From NCBI GenBank assembly GCA_002441125.1, contig DJVI01000015.1, positions 1 through 64,000 of the forward strand: 64,000 nucleotides of DNA. The letters run 5' to 3'. Shown here in pieces: positions 27,265 to 35,958 of the stretch (positions are counted from its first letter, which is position 1; every line of letters starts with the position of its first letter). A program made the position numbers and the translations under genes. Under the pieces are notes generated by a model. That model searched no databases. It was not told the DNA's origin and saw only the letters and a program-made list of their open reading frames with translations. This stretch comes from Caldifarciminota bacterium UBA6260 (GTDB lineage Bacteria; Hydrothermota; 32-111).

Positions 27265-29327
27265 TTTTCTTCCCTTATTGTTATAAAGCTTATAAGATAT
27301 AAAATCAGAATAACGAATATAAATAAAAATCTGATATCAAAAAATTTCAATTCGAGCATTATATCGGTAGTTTTTCTAAGGAAAATACCTTGTAAAATTA
27401 TCAATATTAAAAATATTAAAGAGATAAACAACAAAATTCCACCTTTGAAATATTTACCTTCATAAATCTTTCCAAATCCTGGAAAAATTAGAGAAAGTAT
27501 CCTTCTAATAAAATAAGATTTTTTCTTTTTCAACCTTACAAAAGACTCAAATTTTCTTATCTTCATAATATCAGAAATGGTATCACTTATTATTTTGTAA
27601 TCATTTAAACATATATTTTTATCGTTGTATTTTATTTTATCACCATCTGAAATAGGTGTACCACATGTATTACACCTGTATATTTTTATACTATGACTTG
27701 AAACAATTGTTAAAATAAGCGAAAGGAGCAAAGTCAAAAACGGAATAATACTGAAAAGGCTTATTCTAACTCCCATCATCACTGGAGTATCGATAATATT
27801 TTTCTTTTTCAAGAACTCTTCATATATGAATCTTTCCGGGATTTTACAATCGATTACAACCGTATTGTAAAAATTTTCATCTGTATTTTCAAGAAAAGTA
27901 CTTATCAACTCATAATTCAATTCGTTGGATTTTTGAATGTATTGGTTTGACTCCTCAAGTCTTAAAAGTTTTAAATAAACTTGACCAAGATTAAAATAGG
28001 ACTGGGCGAGTTTTGGAGAAAGTTCAATAGCTTTGTTGTAGTACTCAATAGCTTTGTTGTAATAACCTTTTAGAAACATAATGTTCCCAAGGTTATTGTA
28101 AAGTTCAGGGAAACTTTCACCTTTCAATAAAATTTTGGAATACTCCCTTTCTGCATCATCAAAATAACCACCTTTTTTATAAAGTTTTCCTTTAGAAAAA
28201 AGTAATGCTGTGTTATAAGGTTGTTCTTCAAGTAAAGAGTTTATCTTATTTAAAAGTTTAGTATTCCAATAAGAATTTTCAACTTTCAATATAACACTTA
28301 TATTGTCGTTAGGATTAAGGTGACCGATTATATGTGATTCCAATCTATAGATTAAAGGTATAAAGAAAATTAAAAGTATAAGAAAAGATATTATCATCTT
28401 TTCTTTTTTCTCATAGAAAGAGAAAAGAATTATGATTACATAAAAAAACCAGATTATAAAACTCATTTGTAATATCAAAGGCAACAAAAGTATTAGAATA
28501 GCGAGAAAAATTTTCTGTCTTAAAAGAAGCTTTAATTTTACATACCTTTTAAAGAAATAGAAATATTTATCTATATTTTTAAATGTAAAAATAACAGTGT
28601 AAAAAATGAACAACACAAGAATAAAATACCTTAAAAATTTTAAGACATTGAAAACGAAAATGAATTTTATAATTTCATCTTTAAAATAATTTTTGTATCT
28701 GCTTAAAGCGAAACTTGTATATTCGAACCTTTTTTCTTTTAAACTCAAATTTAAAATGTTATTGACTACCTGAAAATTAAAAGGATCGAGTTTGTTAGCA
28801 AGTAGAAGATTCGAAAAAGCTTCATCTACATTTTTATTTTTGTAGTTTTCAATAGCGAGAATATTTAGATAGATTGAAATCTCAGGCAGAGAGTTCGCTC
28901 CGACCATATATTTTAGTTTTTCAAGCTGATCGAGCTCATAGTTCATATAATTTTTAACAACATTCACCGAAAATATCTGGTATAACCTTAAATGAAGAAG
29001 ATAATCGAGTCCTGCACTCTGAGATGCTTTTTGAAAATAGTATGAAGCTGAATCATTCTCTTTTTTGTAGTGGAAAGTAAAACCATAAGCAAGATATATA
29101 AAAGGATTTTTGTCCCCATCTTGAAGGACTTCTCTATATTTCTCTCTCATAAGATCAAAATCTATATCCGAAACAAGTCCTTCACCTCTTAAAACTTTTC
29201 CATAAGCAGGTACCAACTCAAAAGCGTCATTTTCAAGTATTATAACCTGCTTGAATATATCGTTGACCTCTTGTGAGAAAAGAGTGAAAGATATAAAAAG
29301 GATAAAAACAAATAAAAATTTTTTCAT
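27261..29327 (-). CDS. TPR-containing polytopic membrane protein
   Basis: A 688-residue protein: signal peptide (1-18), an exported helical repeat region to about 215, and three to four membrane helices at about 220-335. TPR units follow at about 360-470 (LYNNLGNIMFLKGYYNKAIEYYNKAIELSPKLAQSYFNLGQVYLKL is the clear core). Then come another membrane helix near 530, a small Cys motif (CNTCGTP, with a second Cys in KNICLND), a SLIFPGFGKIYEGKYFKGG stretch and two C-terminal helices. The last part resembles TM2-like or DUF5683-like membrane segments. I do not recognise the family as a whole. Confidence 0.75.
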   Translation of the reverse strand: MKKFLFVFILFISFTLFSQEVNDIFKQVIILENDAFELVPAYGKVLRGEGLVSDIDFDLMREKYREVLQDGDKNPFIYLAYGFTFHYKKENDSASYYFQKASQSAGLDYLLHLRLYQIFSVNVVKNYMNYELDQLEKLKYMVGANSLPEISIYLNILAIENYKNKNVDEAFSNLLLANKLDPFNFQVVNNILNLSLKEKRFEYTSFALSRYKNYFKDEIIKFIFVFNVLKFLRYFILVLFIFYTVIFTFKNIDKYFYFFKRYVKLKLLLRQKIFLAILILLLPLILQMSFIIWFFYVIIILFSFYEKKEKMIISFLILLIFFIPLIYRLESHIIGHLNPNDNISVILKVENSYWNTKLLNKINSLLEEQPYNTALLFSKGKLYKKGGYFDDAEREYSKILLKGESFPELYNNLGNIMFLKGYYNKAIEYYNKAIELSPKLAQSYFNLGQVYLKLLRLEESNQYIQKSNELNYELISTFLENTDENFYNTVVIDCKIPERFIYEEFLKKKNIIDTPVMMGVRISLFSIIPFLTLLLSLILTIVSSHSIKIYRCNTCGTPISDGDKIKYNDKNICLNDYKIISDTISDIMKIRKFESFVRLKKKKSYFIRRILSLIFPGFGKIYEGKYFKGGILLFISLIFLILIILQGIFLRKTTDIMLELKFFDIRFLFIFVILILYLISFITIREEK

Positions 29328-29524
29328 TTTTTAAAGATAGCTATAGGTATCAAAACAACATAAGCAAGTGTCAGAAGAACCGGAGCAACTTTCAAATCTC
29401 CTTTTGAAAGAAGAAAATATCCTAAAAAAATAAATACTAAAGACAAAAGAAATATTGAAATACTTAATTTCGAAAAACTAACACTTTTTGAATCATTTTT
29501 AATCATATCATTTTTCTCTTTCAT
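29324..29524 (-). CDS. Small two-helix membrane protein
   Basis: A 66-residue protein with a short polar N-terminus and two membrane helices (about residues 22-40 and 46-62). No family was recognised. I start at ATG 29524, which shares a base with the upstream stop (TGATG) and has GGAG 5 bases before it; a TTG one codon earlier is less likely. It also overlaps the next gene by 4 bases, so it is tightly embedded in the cluster and probably real. Confidence 0.65.
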   Translation of the reverse strand: MKEKNDMIKNDSKSVSFSKLSISIFLLSLVFIFLGYFLLSKGDLKVAPVLLTLAYVVLIPIAIFKK

Positions 29525-31176
29525 CAAAACTCCTTTTTAACAAAATCTGAATTTTTTACATAATACAGATCAAAATTCAATCTATTCCTTTTAAAAGAAA
29601 TCTTTCCTGAAATGCCTTTATAATCATCAGTTTTTTTAACATACTCGTTAATCCCTTTTCTATCCTTAATTCCATTTTTCAATAAACCTGAAAGGAATTT
29701 GAGAAGATCGTATGAGAGAATAGAAAATCTGTCAGGTTCATCACCATATTTTTTGTAATAATTCATTTTAAAACTCTGAAGATTTGGTGATAGTTCGTTT
29801 GCAACTTTCGGATAAACTATATAAGTTTTTTTGAGATAATCTTTTGCAAGTCTTATAAGATTTTCGTTATACCAGAGGGAAGAACCATAAAGATAACAGT
29901 TTATATCTTTAAATGAGAGTTGTGTAGTTAAAAGTATAGCATCCTCATAATTTGTTGGAAGATATATAGCATTAAAATTCATCTTCTCGATTAAACTTAT
30001 TTTTTCAATGAAATCTTGAGTTCCGGGATTATAAACTATATCGAAAACTATATTGATTCCTAACTTCTTCGCTTCCCTTTTAAAGGCACTACTCATACTC
30101 CTTCCGAAAGAATCATCAGGATAAATAATTCCAACATTTTTTATAGTTGTATCTTTTTTCATAACTTGAGCTGTGAATATCGCTTCTTCAACAAGAGTTC
30201 TATTTACAAGAAAAATGTTATCCACAAAATTGAGAAGATCTCCATCAGTTGCGGTAGGAGAAAAAACTGGTAAAGTTTTTCCATTGTAAAGGTATGAACC
30301 TACGATTGCAGTTTCCTGACTCGTAAGAGGTCCTATAACTGCGACATAACTTTTATCTTTAAAAATCGAATCTATCAAATAAACTGTTTTAAAACTACTT
30401 CCTTCAGTATCAAAAACATCAAAAGTGATATTCTCCTCTTCACTCGCGATAGCACAACCTCTAAGAACCTGTTCACCGAATCTTGCCATATCTCCAGTAA
30501 GTTGCAAAAGCAATGCTATTTTTGATTTTGATCCCTTTGTATCAACTATACCGAAAAGTTCCTTTTTTGTTTCATCCGAATCATTATACTCTTTTATCAG
30601 TTTTTGTTTGAAAATTTCAGATTTTTCAATATCACCTTTTTCTTTGTAAATCTTATATAGTGTTAATAGAATCAAAGGGTTTATACTATCATCACTGAAA
30701 TTATAGTAAATATACTCAAGTTCCGATTCGTTAAGATACCCTTTAATAAGATTTTTCAAGTTTTTTAAAGCATTATCTTTGTTTGTTGAATTATCCTCAG
30801 AGAATTTGAAAACTTCATAAACCCATTTGAAAGATTCAAAATAAAGTTTCTTGTTTATATAAACATTAGCCATCTCAACTCTTATATTGTTTGTAACAGA
30901 ATCGTAGGGAAATTTTTCTGAAAGGAATTCTGCATATGTTACCTTGTTAGAAAAATATTGTGAAGGGCTTTTTCTGATAAAATTTACAGCGAGGTCCTTT
31001 GTCCTTATATTTTCTGGATAATTTGAAATAAAAAAATCAATTATTTTTATTCCATTTTCAAAATCCTTGTTTTCCAAAAATTTGTTCCCATCAAGATAAA
31101 TTTTATCTATATCATCTGAAAAAAGTAGAAAAGAAAAAAGAAACAATAGTAAAAAACTAACTATTTTTAATCTCAT
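29524..31176 (-). CDS. Periplasmic binding protein (LIV/LpoA-like) with TPR
   Basis: A 550-residue exported protein: signal peptide (about residues 1-20), TPR-like helices to about 205, then a type 1 periplasmic binding fold (KIALLLQLTGDMARFGEQVLRGCAIA, VIGPLTSQETAIVGSYL, NVGIIYPDDSFGRSMSSAFKREAKKLG). This arrangement of TPR plus Peripla_BP_6 is seen in LpoA-type activators of penicillin-binding proteins and in branched-chain amino acid receptors. No transport partners are nearby, which favours a structural or regulatory role. The start overlaps the osmC gene by 20 bases. Confidence 0.82.
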   Translation of the reverse strand: MRLKIVSFLLLFLFSFLLFSDDIDKIYLDGNKFLENKDFENGIKIIDFFISNYPENIRTKDLAVNFIRKSPSQYFSNKVTYAEFLSEKFPYDSVTNNIRVEMANVYINKKLYFESFKWVYEVFKFSEDNSTNKDNALKNLKNLIKGYLNESELEYIYYNFSDDSINPLILLTLYKIYKEKGDIEKSEIFKQKLIKEYNDSDETKKELFGIVDTKGSKSKIALLLQLTGDMARFGEQVLRGCAIASEEENITFDVFDTEGSSFKTVYLIDSIFKDKSYVAVIGPLTSQETAIVGSYLYNGKTLPVFSPTATDGDLLNFVDNIFLVNRTLVEEAIFTAQVMKKDTTIKNVGIIYPDDSFGRSMSSAFKREAKKLGINIVFDIVYNPGTQDFIEKISLIEKMNFNAIYLPTNYEDAILLTTQLSFKDINCYLYGSSLWYNENLIRLAKDYLKKTYIVYPKVANELSPNLQSFKMNYYKKYGDEPDRFSILSYDLLKFLSGLLKNGIKDRKGINEYVKKTDDYKGISGKISFKRNRLNFDLYYVKNSDFVKKEF

Positions 31177-31594
31177 AAGTATAACTCATATCACAACTTT
31201 TTTTTAACATAGCTGAAACTGAACAGTATTTAGTATAAGATAACTCTATAGCTCTTTCAACTTTATCCTTTTCAATTCCATTCCCCTCAAAATGATAATG
31301 TATATTTATTTTTGTGTAAACTTTTGGATGTTCTTCTGCCCTTTCACCGGTAACAATCACTTTAAAATTTTTCACATCCTGTCTCATTTTTTTTAAAATA
31401 GATATAACATCCATTCCAGTACAACCAGCGAGCGAAACTAAAAGAAGCTCCATAGGAGCAAAATTGTTTTTCACCAACTCTTCATCTTCAGGGGAATTCA
31501 TAGCTATTGTTGAGTTCATAACTATTTCGTTTGTTCCCTTTTTAGAAATGAATTTTAAACCTTCCTTCCATTCGATCTCAACTCTTTTTGTCAT
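31157..31594 (-). CDS. OsmC-family protein
   Basis: A 145-residue OsmC/Ohr fold protein. The first reactive Cys is in LAGCTGMDVISILKKM (about residue 58), and the second is in TKYCSVSAMLKKSCDM (about 124). The spacing suits the OsmC thiol peroxidase group that reduces organic hydroperoxides. The YhfA-like subgroup has the same layout, so the substrate is open. It overlaps the def gene by 4 bases. Confidence 0.9.
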   Translation of the reverse strand: MTKRVEIEWKEGLKFISKKGTNEIVMNSTIAMNSPEDEELVKNNFAPMELLLVSLAGCTGMDVISILKKMRQDVKNFKVIVTGERAEEHPKVYTKINIHYHFEGNGIEKDKVERAIELSYTKYCSVSAMLKKSCDMSYTYEIKNS

Positions 31595-32079
31595 TTTTTC
31601 TCCTTATTATCAAATATTTTCATATTATAATTTAATTTTTCCTCTGGTTCAAGATAATCGATTATCAAAATCCCATTCAAATGATCAACCTCATGCTGTA
31701 TAGCTCTCGCATAAAGCCCTTCGAAACTTTTTTCCTTCTGATTCCCGTTTTCGTCAAAGTATTTAACTTTAAGAGATTTACTCCTTAAAATATTTACTGT
31801 AAGTTCTTCAAAAGATAAACACCCTTCAAACATCTTTTCTTTGTCTTCCGAAAGAAATGTTATAATAGGGTTTATCATAACATAAAGTTCTTTTTCATCA
31901 CCTATGAGTATTATTCTCTTTGTTATTCCTATCTGGTTTGCAGCAAGCCCGATCCCCTCCTCTAAAAGCATGCCTTCTTTCATAGTTTTTATTATATTCT
32001 TTAAAGACCTATCAAACTCTTTTATCTCTTCAGATTTTATTCTCAAAACAGGATCAGGATATTTCCTAATTTTTTTCAT
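31591..32079 (-). CDS. def: Peptide deformylase
   Basis: A 162-residue metalloenzyme with all three family motifs: GIGLAANQIG (about residue 42), EGCLSF with the metal-binding Cys, and QHEVDHLNG, the HExxH zinc or iron site. It removes the formyl group from nascent proteins. The ATG lies 14 bases inside the end of aspS. No methionyl-tRNA formyltransferase gene lies nearby. Confidence 0.97.
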   Translation of the reverse strand: MKKIRKYPDPVLRIKSEEIKEFDRSLKNIIKTMKEGMLLEEGIGLAANQIGITKRIILIGDEKELYVMINPIITFLSEDKEKMFEGCLSFEELTVNILRSKSLKVKYFDENGNQKEKSFEGLYARAIQHEVDHLNGILIIDYLEPEEKLNYNMKIFDNKEKK

Positions 32080-33796
32080 CTTTAACCACCTTTATTCCAA
32101 GTTCTTTCAACTGTTTTTCTGAAACATAATCTGGGGTATTTTCCATAAGACCTATTCCGTTTAAAGTTTTTGGAAACGCTATAACATCCCTTATATTTTC
32201 CTTCTTCAAAAATAGAGAGACCATCCTATCTATACCAGGCGCTATTCCTCCGTGTGGAGGGGCACCATACTTAAAAGCTTCAAGTAAAAAACCAAATTTC
32301 GATTCAAGTTCCTCTTCGCTCATACCAATTATCTTCATAATCTCTTTCTGAATGTTTCTGTCATGTATCCTTATACTTCCCGAAGCAAGTTCAACCCCAT
32401 TACAAACAAGATCATAGGTATCAGCTCTTGCCTTCAAAGGTTCTTTTGAAATTATATCAAGATGTTCTTTCTTTGGCATTGTGAACATATGATGGCAGGC
32501 AACATACCTTTTCTCCTCCTCATCGTATTCAAAAAGAGGAAAATCAACTACCCATAAAAAGTTAAATTCATTTTCATCGTAAAGGTTTTTCAAAGAAGCG
32601 AGTTTTTTTCTCAACATTCCAAGGTATTCGAGAGTTCTTTTCTTTTTACCACTTATAAAAAGTATTGTTCCCTTTTTAACATTGAAAGGATTTTCTTTAA
32701 AATATTTTGCAACAGGTCCAGTCATGGTAGTATCATCTATTTTTAAATATGTGATCCCATTTCCACCTGTTGATTTTACAAAATCGTTTAAAAGATCTAT
32801 CTCTTTCCTTGTAAGTTCATTTTCAAATATTATTCCTCCAGTATACTCTGAATCACTGAAAACTTTAAAATCTGTTTTTTTAACGATCTCGGAAAAATCG
32901 TTTATTTTAAGGTCAAATCTTAGATCTGGTTTATCTGAACCATATTTTTCAAAAACTTCATCGTATGTTAACCTTTTAAAAGGTATTGGAAGTTCAGTTT
33001 TAAAAATCTCCCTGAAAATTTTTTGCATCAACCTCTCTATGAGTGAAAGTATATCATCCCTTTCAACAAAGGACATTTCAATATCGAGTTGTGTGAACTC
33101 AGGTTGTCTATCAGCTCTCTGATCCTCATCTCTGAAACATCTTGCTATCTGGAAATATCTGTCGAATCCAGCAACCATCAAGAGTTGTTTGTAAATCTGA
33201 GGTGATTGGACGAGAGCATAAAATTTACCTTTATGTATCCTTGATGGAACAAGATAATCTCTCGCACCCTCTGGAGTAGATTTTGACATTACAGGTGTTT
33301 CCACTTCAACAAAACCTTCCTCAAACAAAAAATCTCTTATATTTTTTATAATTTCAGATCTCTTGATCAGAGTCTCATTCATACAATTTCTTCTAAGATC
33401 AAGGTATCTATATTTTAACCTCAGTTCCTCTCCAGCTTTAACATCATCATCTAAAACAAAAGGCAAAACTTCAGATCTGTTTATAATCTTAAGTTCTTTT
33501 AGATCCACTTCTATCTCGCCTGTCTTCATATCCCTGTTTATCATATTCTCTGGTCTTTTCCTTACAACACCTTTTATCTGAACAACATCTTCACTTCTAA
33601 GTTCTTTGACAATTGATATGAGTTCCTTTTTATCAGTAAATATCTGCACTATTCCACTTCTATCCTTTAGATCGATGAAAACTATGTTCCCATGATCCCT
33701 TACCCTTTTAACCCAACCTACCAAAGTTATTTCTTTCCCTAAAAATTCAAGGCTAACATAACCACACATTGTGCTTCTTAAAGATGTACTAAACAT
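32066..33796 (-). CDS. aspS: Aspartyl-tRNA synthetase
   Basis: A 576-residue bacterial-type AspRS. It has an N-terminal OB-fold anticodon domain (VGWVKRVRDHGNIVFIDLKDRSG), motif 2 FRDEDQRADRQPEFTQLDIEMSF, the bacterial GAD insertion in the middle, and motif 3 PHGGIAPGIDRMVSLFL. It charges tRNA-Asp, and depending on anticodon-loop residues it may also charge tRNA-Asn. I cannot decide that here. Its ATG follows the hisS stop with no gap (TAA then ATG). Confidence 0.97.
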   Translation of the reverse strand: MFSTSLRSTMCGYVSLEFLGKEITLVGWVKRVRDHGNIVFIDLKDRSGIVQIFTDKKELISIVKELRSEDVVQIKGVVRKRPENMINRDMKTGEIEVDLKELKIINRSEVLPFVLDDDVKAGEELRLKYRYLDLRRNCMNETLIKRSEIIKNIRDFLFEEGFVEVETPVMSKSTPEGARDYLVPSRIHKGKFYALVQSPQIYKQLLMVAGFDRYFQIARCFRDEDQRADRQPEFTQLDIEMSFVERDDILSLIERLMQKIFREIFKTELPIPFKRLTYDEVFEKYGSDKPDLRFDLKINDFSEIVKKTDFKVFSDSEYTGGIIFENELTRKEIDLLNDFVKSTGGNGITYLKIDDTTMTGPVAKYFKENPFNVKKGTILFISGKKKRTLEYLGMLRKKLASLKNLYDENEFNFLWVVDFPLFEYDEEEKRYVACHHMFTMPKKEHLDIISKEPLKARADTYDLVCNGVELASGSIRIHDRNIQKEIMKIIGMSEEELESKFGFLLEAFKYGAPPHGGIAPGIDRMVSLFLKKENIRDVIAFPKTLNGIGLMENTPDYVSEKQLKELGIKVVKDEKN

Positions 33797-35065
33797 TTAA
33801 TCTCCATTTTTAATCTCTTTCAAGAGATCTTCTAAATTTATAGAGATCTCTTTCTGTAAACTTGTTTTCATATCCTTTAAAGAAATTTTTCCTTTCGACA
33901 ACTCGTCCTCTCCAATTATTATAACATATTTTGCTTTCTTTTTTGAAGCTAAACTTAAAAGCTTGTTTATCCTTCCTTCACTAAAAGATATCTCAGATTT
34001 TATTCCATTCTCTCTCAACATTTTTAAAAGCTCAACTCCCTTCTTAAAAGTTTCGCCACCAAAATGAACTATAAAAATATCCAGAGAACTGAAGTCTACA
34101 AAATTCTTTTTGACATCCTCAGGTATTGATAGAATGAGTCTTTCGACACCTCCCGCAAACCCAACACCTGTTATCTCATTTTTAAATATTTCATCCTTTT
34201 TATACCTGTATCTCCCACCACCTATCAAAGTTGATTGGGAACCGAGTTTTCCACCAGTTTCAACAAACTCAAAAACACTCTTTTCGTAGTAGTCAAGCCC
34301 TCTGACTATATTTGGATCAACAATAAAATCTATCCCATTTATATTTAAAAAATCCTTCAAACCTTCAAAATCATTTTTACAATCATCACAAAGATTATCC
34401 AAAATTTTTGGCCCAGCTGATGTTACCTTTTTACACTTTTCATTCTTGCAATCAAAAACTCTCAAAGGATTAGTCTCAACTCTTCTTTTACAATCATCAC
34501 AAAGGTTATCCTTCTCCTTTCTCAAATAATCTTTTAAATTATCAAGATAAGGTTTTCTACAAACATTGCAACCGATACTGTTTATATGCAACGAATGGCT
34601 AACCTTGAAATGGTTTAAAATCCTTTTTCCAAGTTCAATTACCTCTCCATCCATGAACTTGTTGAAATCACCTATAGATTCGCAACCATACTGATAGAAC
34701 TCTCTAAACCTTCCCTTTTGAGGTCTCTCATGTCTAAAAACTTTGGTAAAATAGAAAAATTTAGTGAATACTGAAGATTCCAAAATTTTTTTCTCAGACA
34801 GACCTGCCATGAGTGGTGCTGTTTCTTCAGCTTTTAAAACTATACTCTGTGAATTTGAAACAACTTCGAACATCTCTTTTTTAACAATATCGCTCTCAGA
34901 ACCTATACTCCTTTTAAAAATCTCTACAGGTTGAAGAATAGCTGACTCAACATAATAAAATCCTGAGAGTTCAAAAATCTTTTCAATATCCTTCTTTAAC
35001 TTGTAAAAAAATAAAGAATCTTCAGGTAAAAGGTCGTAAGTTCCTCTTATCTTTTCAAATGCCAT
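33797..35065 (-). CDS. hisS: Histidyl-tRNA synthetase
   Basis: A 422-residue class II synthetase: RGTYDLLPEDS at the start, motif 2 FRHERPQKGRFREFYQYGCE, the histidine-binding RGLDYYEKSVFEF, and a C-terminal anticodon domain. A central insertion at about residues 165-235 carries several CxxC pairs (CNVCRK, CDDCKRR, CKNEKCKK, CDDCKND). This cysteine-rich subdomain occurs in a subset of bacterial HisRS and probably binds zinc. It lies between VanZ-like and aspS genes, a common hisS-aspS pairing. Confidence 0.96.
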   Translation of the reverse strand: MAFEKIRGTYDLLPEDSLFFYKLKKDIEKIFELSGFYYVESAILQPVEIFKRSIGSESDIVKKEMFEVVSNSQSIVLKAEETAPLMAGLSEKKILESSVFTKFFYFTKVFRHERPQKGRFREFYQYGCESIGDFNKFMDGEVIELGKRILNHFKVSHSLHINSIGCNVCRKPYLDNLKDYLRKEKDNLCDDCKRRVETNPLRVFDCKNEKCKKVTSAGPKILDNLCDDCKNDFEGLKDFLNINGIDFIVDPNIVRGLDYYEKSVFEFVETGGKLGSQSTLIGGGRYRYKKDEIFKNEITGVGFAGGVERLILSIPEDVKKNFVDFSSLDIFIVHFGGETFKKGVELLKMLRENGIKSEISFSEGRINKLLSLASKKKAKYVIIIGEDELSKGKISLKDMKTSLQKEISINLEDLLKEIKNGD

Positions 35066-35507
35066 CTTTCCTCAACTTTTTAAAGTTAAAAAGCAAATAT
35101 AGAAGAAAAACACCAGATAAGTTTGCAAAAAGATCAAAAAGAGAACAACTCCTCGTTTTTAAAAATATCTGATGTATTTCATCAAGCATCCCGATCAAAA
35201 ATACTATAAAAAAAGTCAGCCTTAAATTAAATTTAAAATCTTTTTTTAAATCATTTTTCGCTGCAAACATTAACAAAGATGCCAAAATAAAATATTGAAC
35301 AAAATGGTAAATCTTGTCAAGGTTCAATCCAACTATTTTGAAAATTACTCCATCTTTTTCCAAAAAGAATTTCCTTAAATTTGAAAGTATTTTCTTCAGA
35401 AAATTCCCATTATTCACTTCATCGTTAAAGTTAACGGAACCTACCATAAGAATAAAAATAGTCCAAAATGATGGCAATGACCACAAGGTTATTCTTTTAA
35501 GTTTCAA
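35055..35507 (-). CDS. VanZ-like membrane protein
   Basis: A protein of about 150 residues with four membrane helices and the VanZ-like signature pieces: an N-terminal W..P.FWTIFILM helix, DKIYHFVQYFILASLLMFA in the middle, and GMLDEIHQIFLKTRSCSLFDLFANLSGVFLGY-like residues near the end. VanZ proteins affect glycopeptide resistance in some bacteria but mostly have unknown function. The start is uncertain: TTG at 35507 is my choice, and TTG 35528 or ATC 35510 (8 bases after AAGGA) are alternatives. It overlaps both neighbours. Confidence 0.8.
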   Translation of the reverse strand: MKLKRITLWSLPSFWTIFILMVGSVNFNDEVNNGNFLKKILSNLRKFFLEKDGVIFKIVGLNLDKIYHFVQYFILASLLMFAAKNDLKKDFKFNLRLTFFIVFLIGMLDEIHQIFLKTRSCSLFDLFANLSGVFLLYLLFNFKKLRKDGI

Positions 35508-35958
35508 GATCTTTAAGTTCCTTCTCAAAAGTTTCTTTCATTTCCATCTCATCTTTCGAATTCAATATTCTCTGTTTGAAATTTTTTGATGATAACAACC
35601 TTTTTAAATAACCCAAAATTTCAAGGTATTTATTTTTCAAATCTGTAGGAAAAGATATGATGAATAAGAATTTCACATTATCGTTATCATTCAAATTTAT
35701 CCCCTTTTCTGAAAATCCTATGAAAAGGGTAATTTCATCTTTTCCTTTATGTTCGTCTTTTAAAAAAAGCGAATCATCAAAGAGAAAAGGTTGCAGAAGG
35801 AACTGGTCATTAAAAAGATTTTTTGTTTTTTCATCAATATATTTATCATCAAAGAATTTCTCTTTTAAAATCTTTCCAAAAGATTCCTTCAAACTCTCAT
35901 CTTCTAATTTTTTTACAACTATTTCTATTTCAATCTTACCTGTTCCATTTTCATTCAT
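35497..35958 (-). CDS. PTS EIIA-like domain protein without active histidine
   Basis: A 153-residue protein. The second half (VKFLFIISFPTDLKNKYLEILGYLKRLLSSKNFKQRILNSKDE, written here in outline) has the strand-helix order and leucine pattern of type 2 (fructose/nitrogen) EIIA domains. In active EIIA the phosphorylated His is in a PH motif about 40 residues earlier; that region here reads QPFLFDDSLFLKDEH, without PH. A regulatory or degenerate EIIA is likely, but the assignment is tentative. It is coupled to hslU by ATGA and overlaps the VanZ-like gene. Confidence 0.5.
   Translation of the reverse strand: MNENGTGKIEIEIVVKKLEDESLKESFGKILKEKFFDDKYIDEKTKNLFNDQFLLQPFLFDDSLFLKDEHKGKDEITLFIGFSEKGINLNDNDNVKFLFIISFPTDLKNKYLEILGYLKRLLSSKNFKQRILNSKDEMEMKETFEKELKDLET

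Noticed and set aside
32682..33122. 146-codon plus-strand frame inside aspS
   Set aside because: It is wholly antisense to a conserved synthetase, with no start signal and a Ser/Phe-rich translation.
35497..35530. ATC (35510) as a rare start codon for the VanZ-like gene
   Set aside because: Spacing to AAGGA is good, but TTG codons at 35507 and 35528 are equally possible, and no conserved residue decides.
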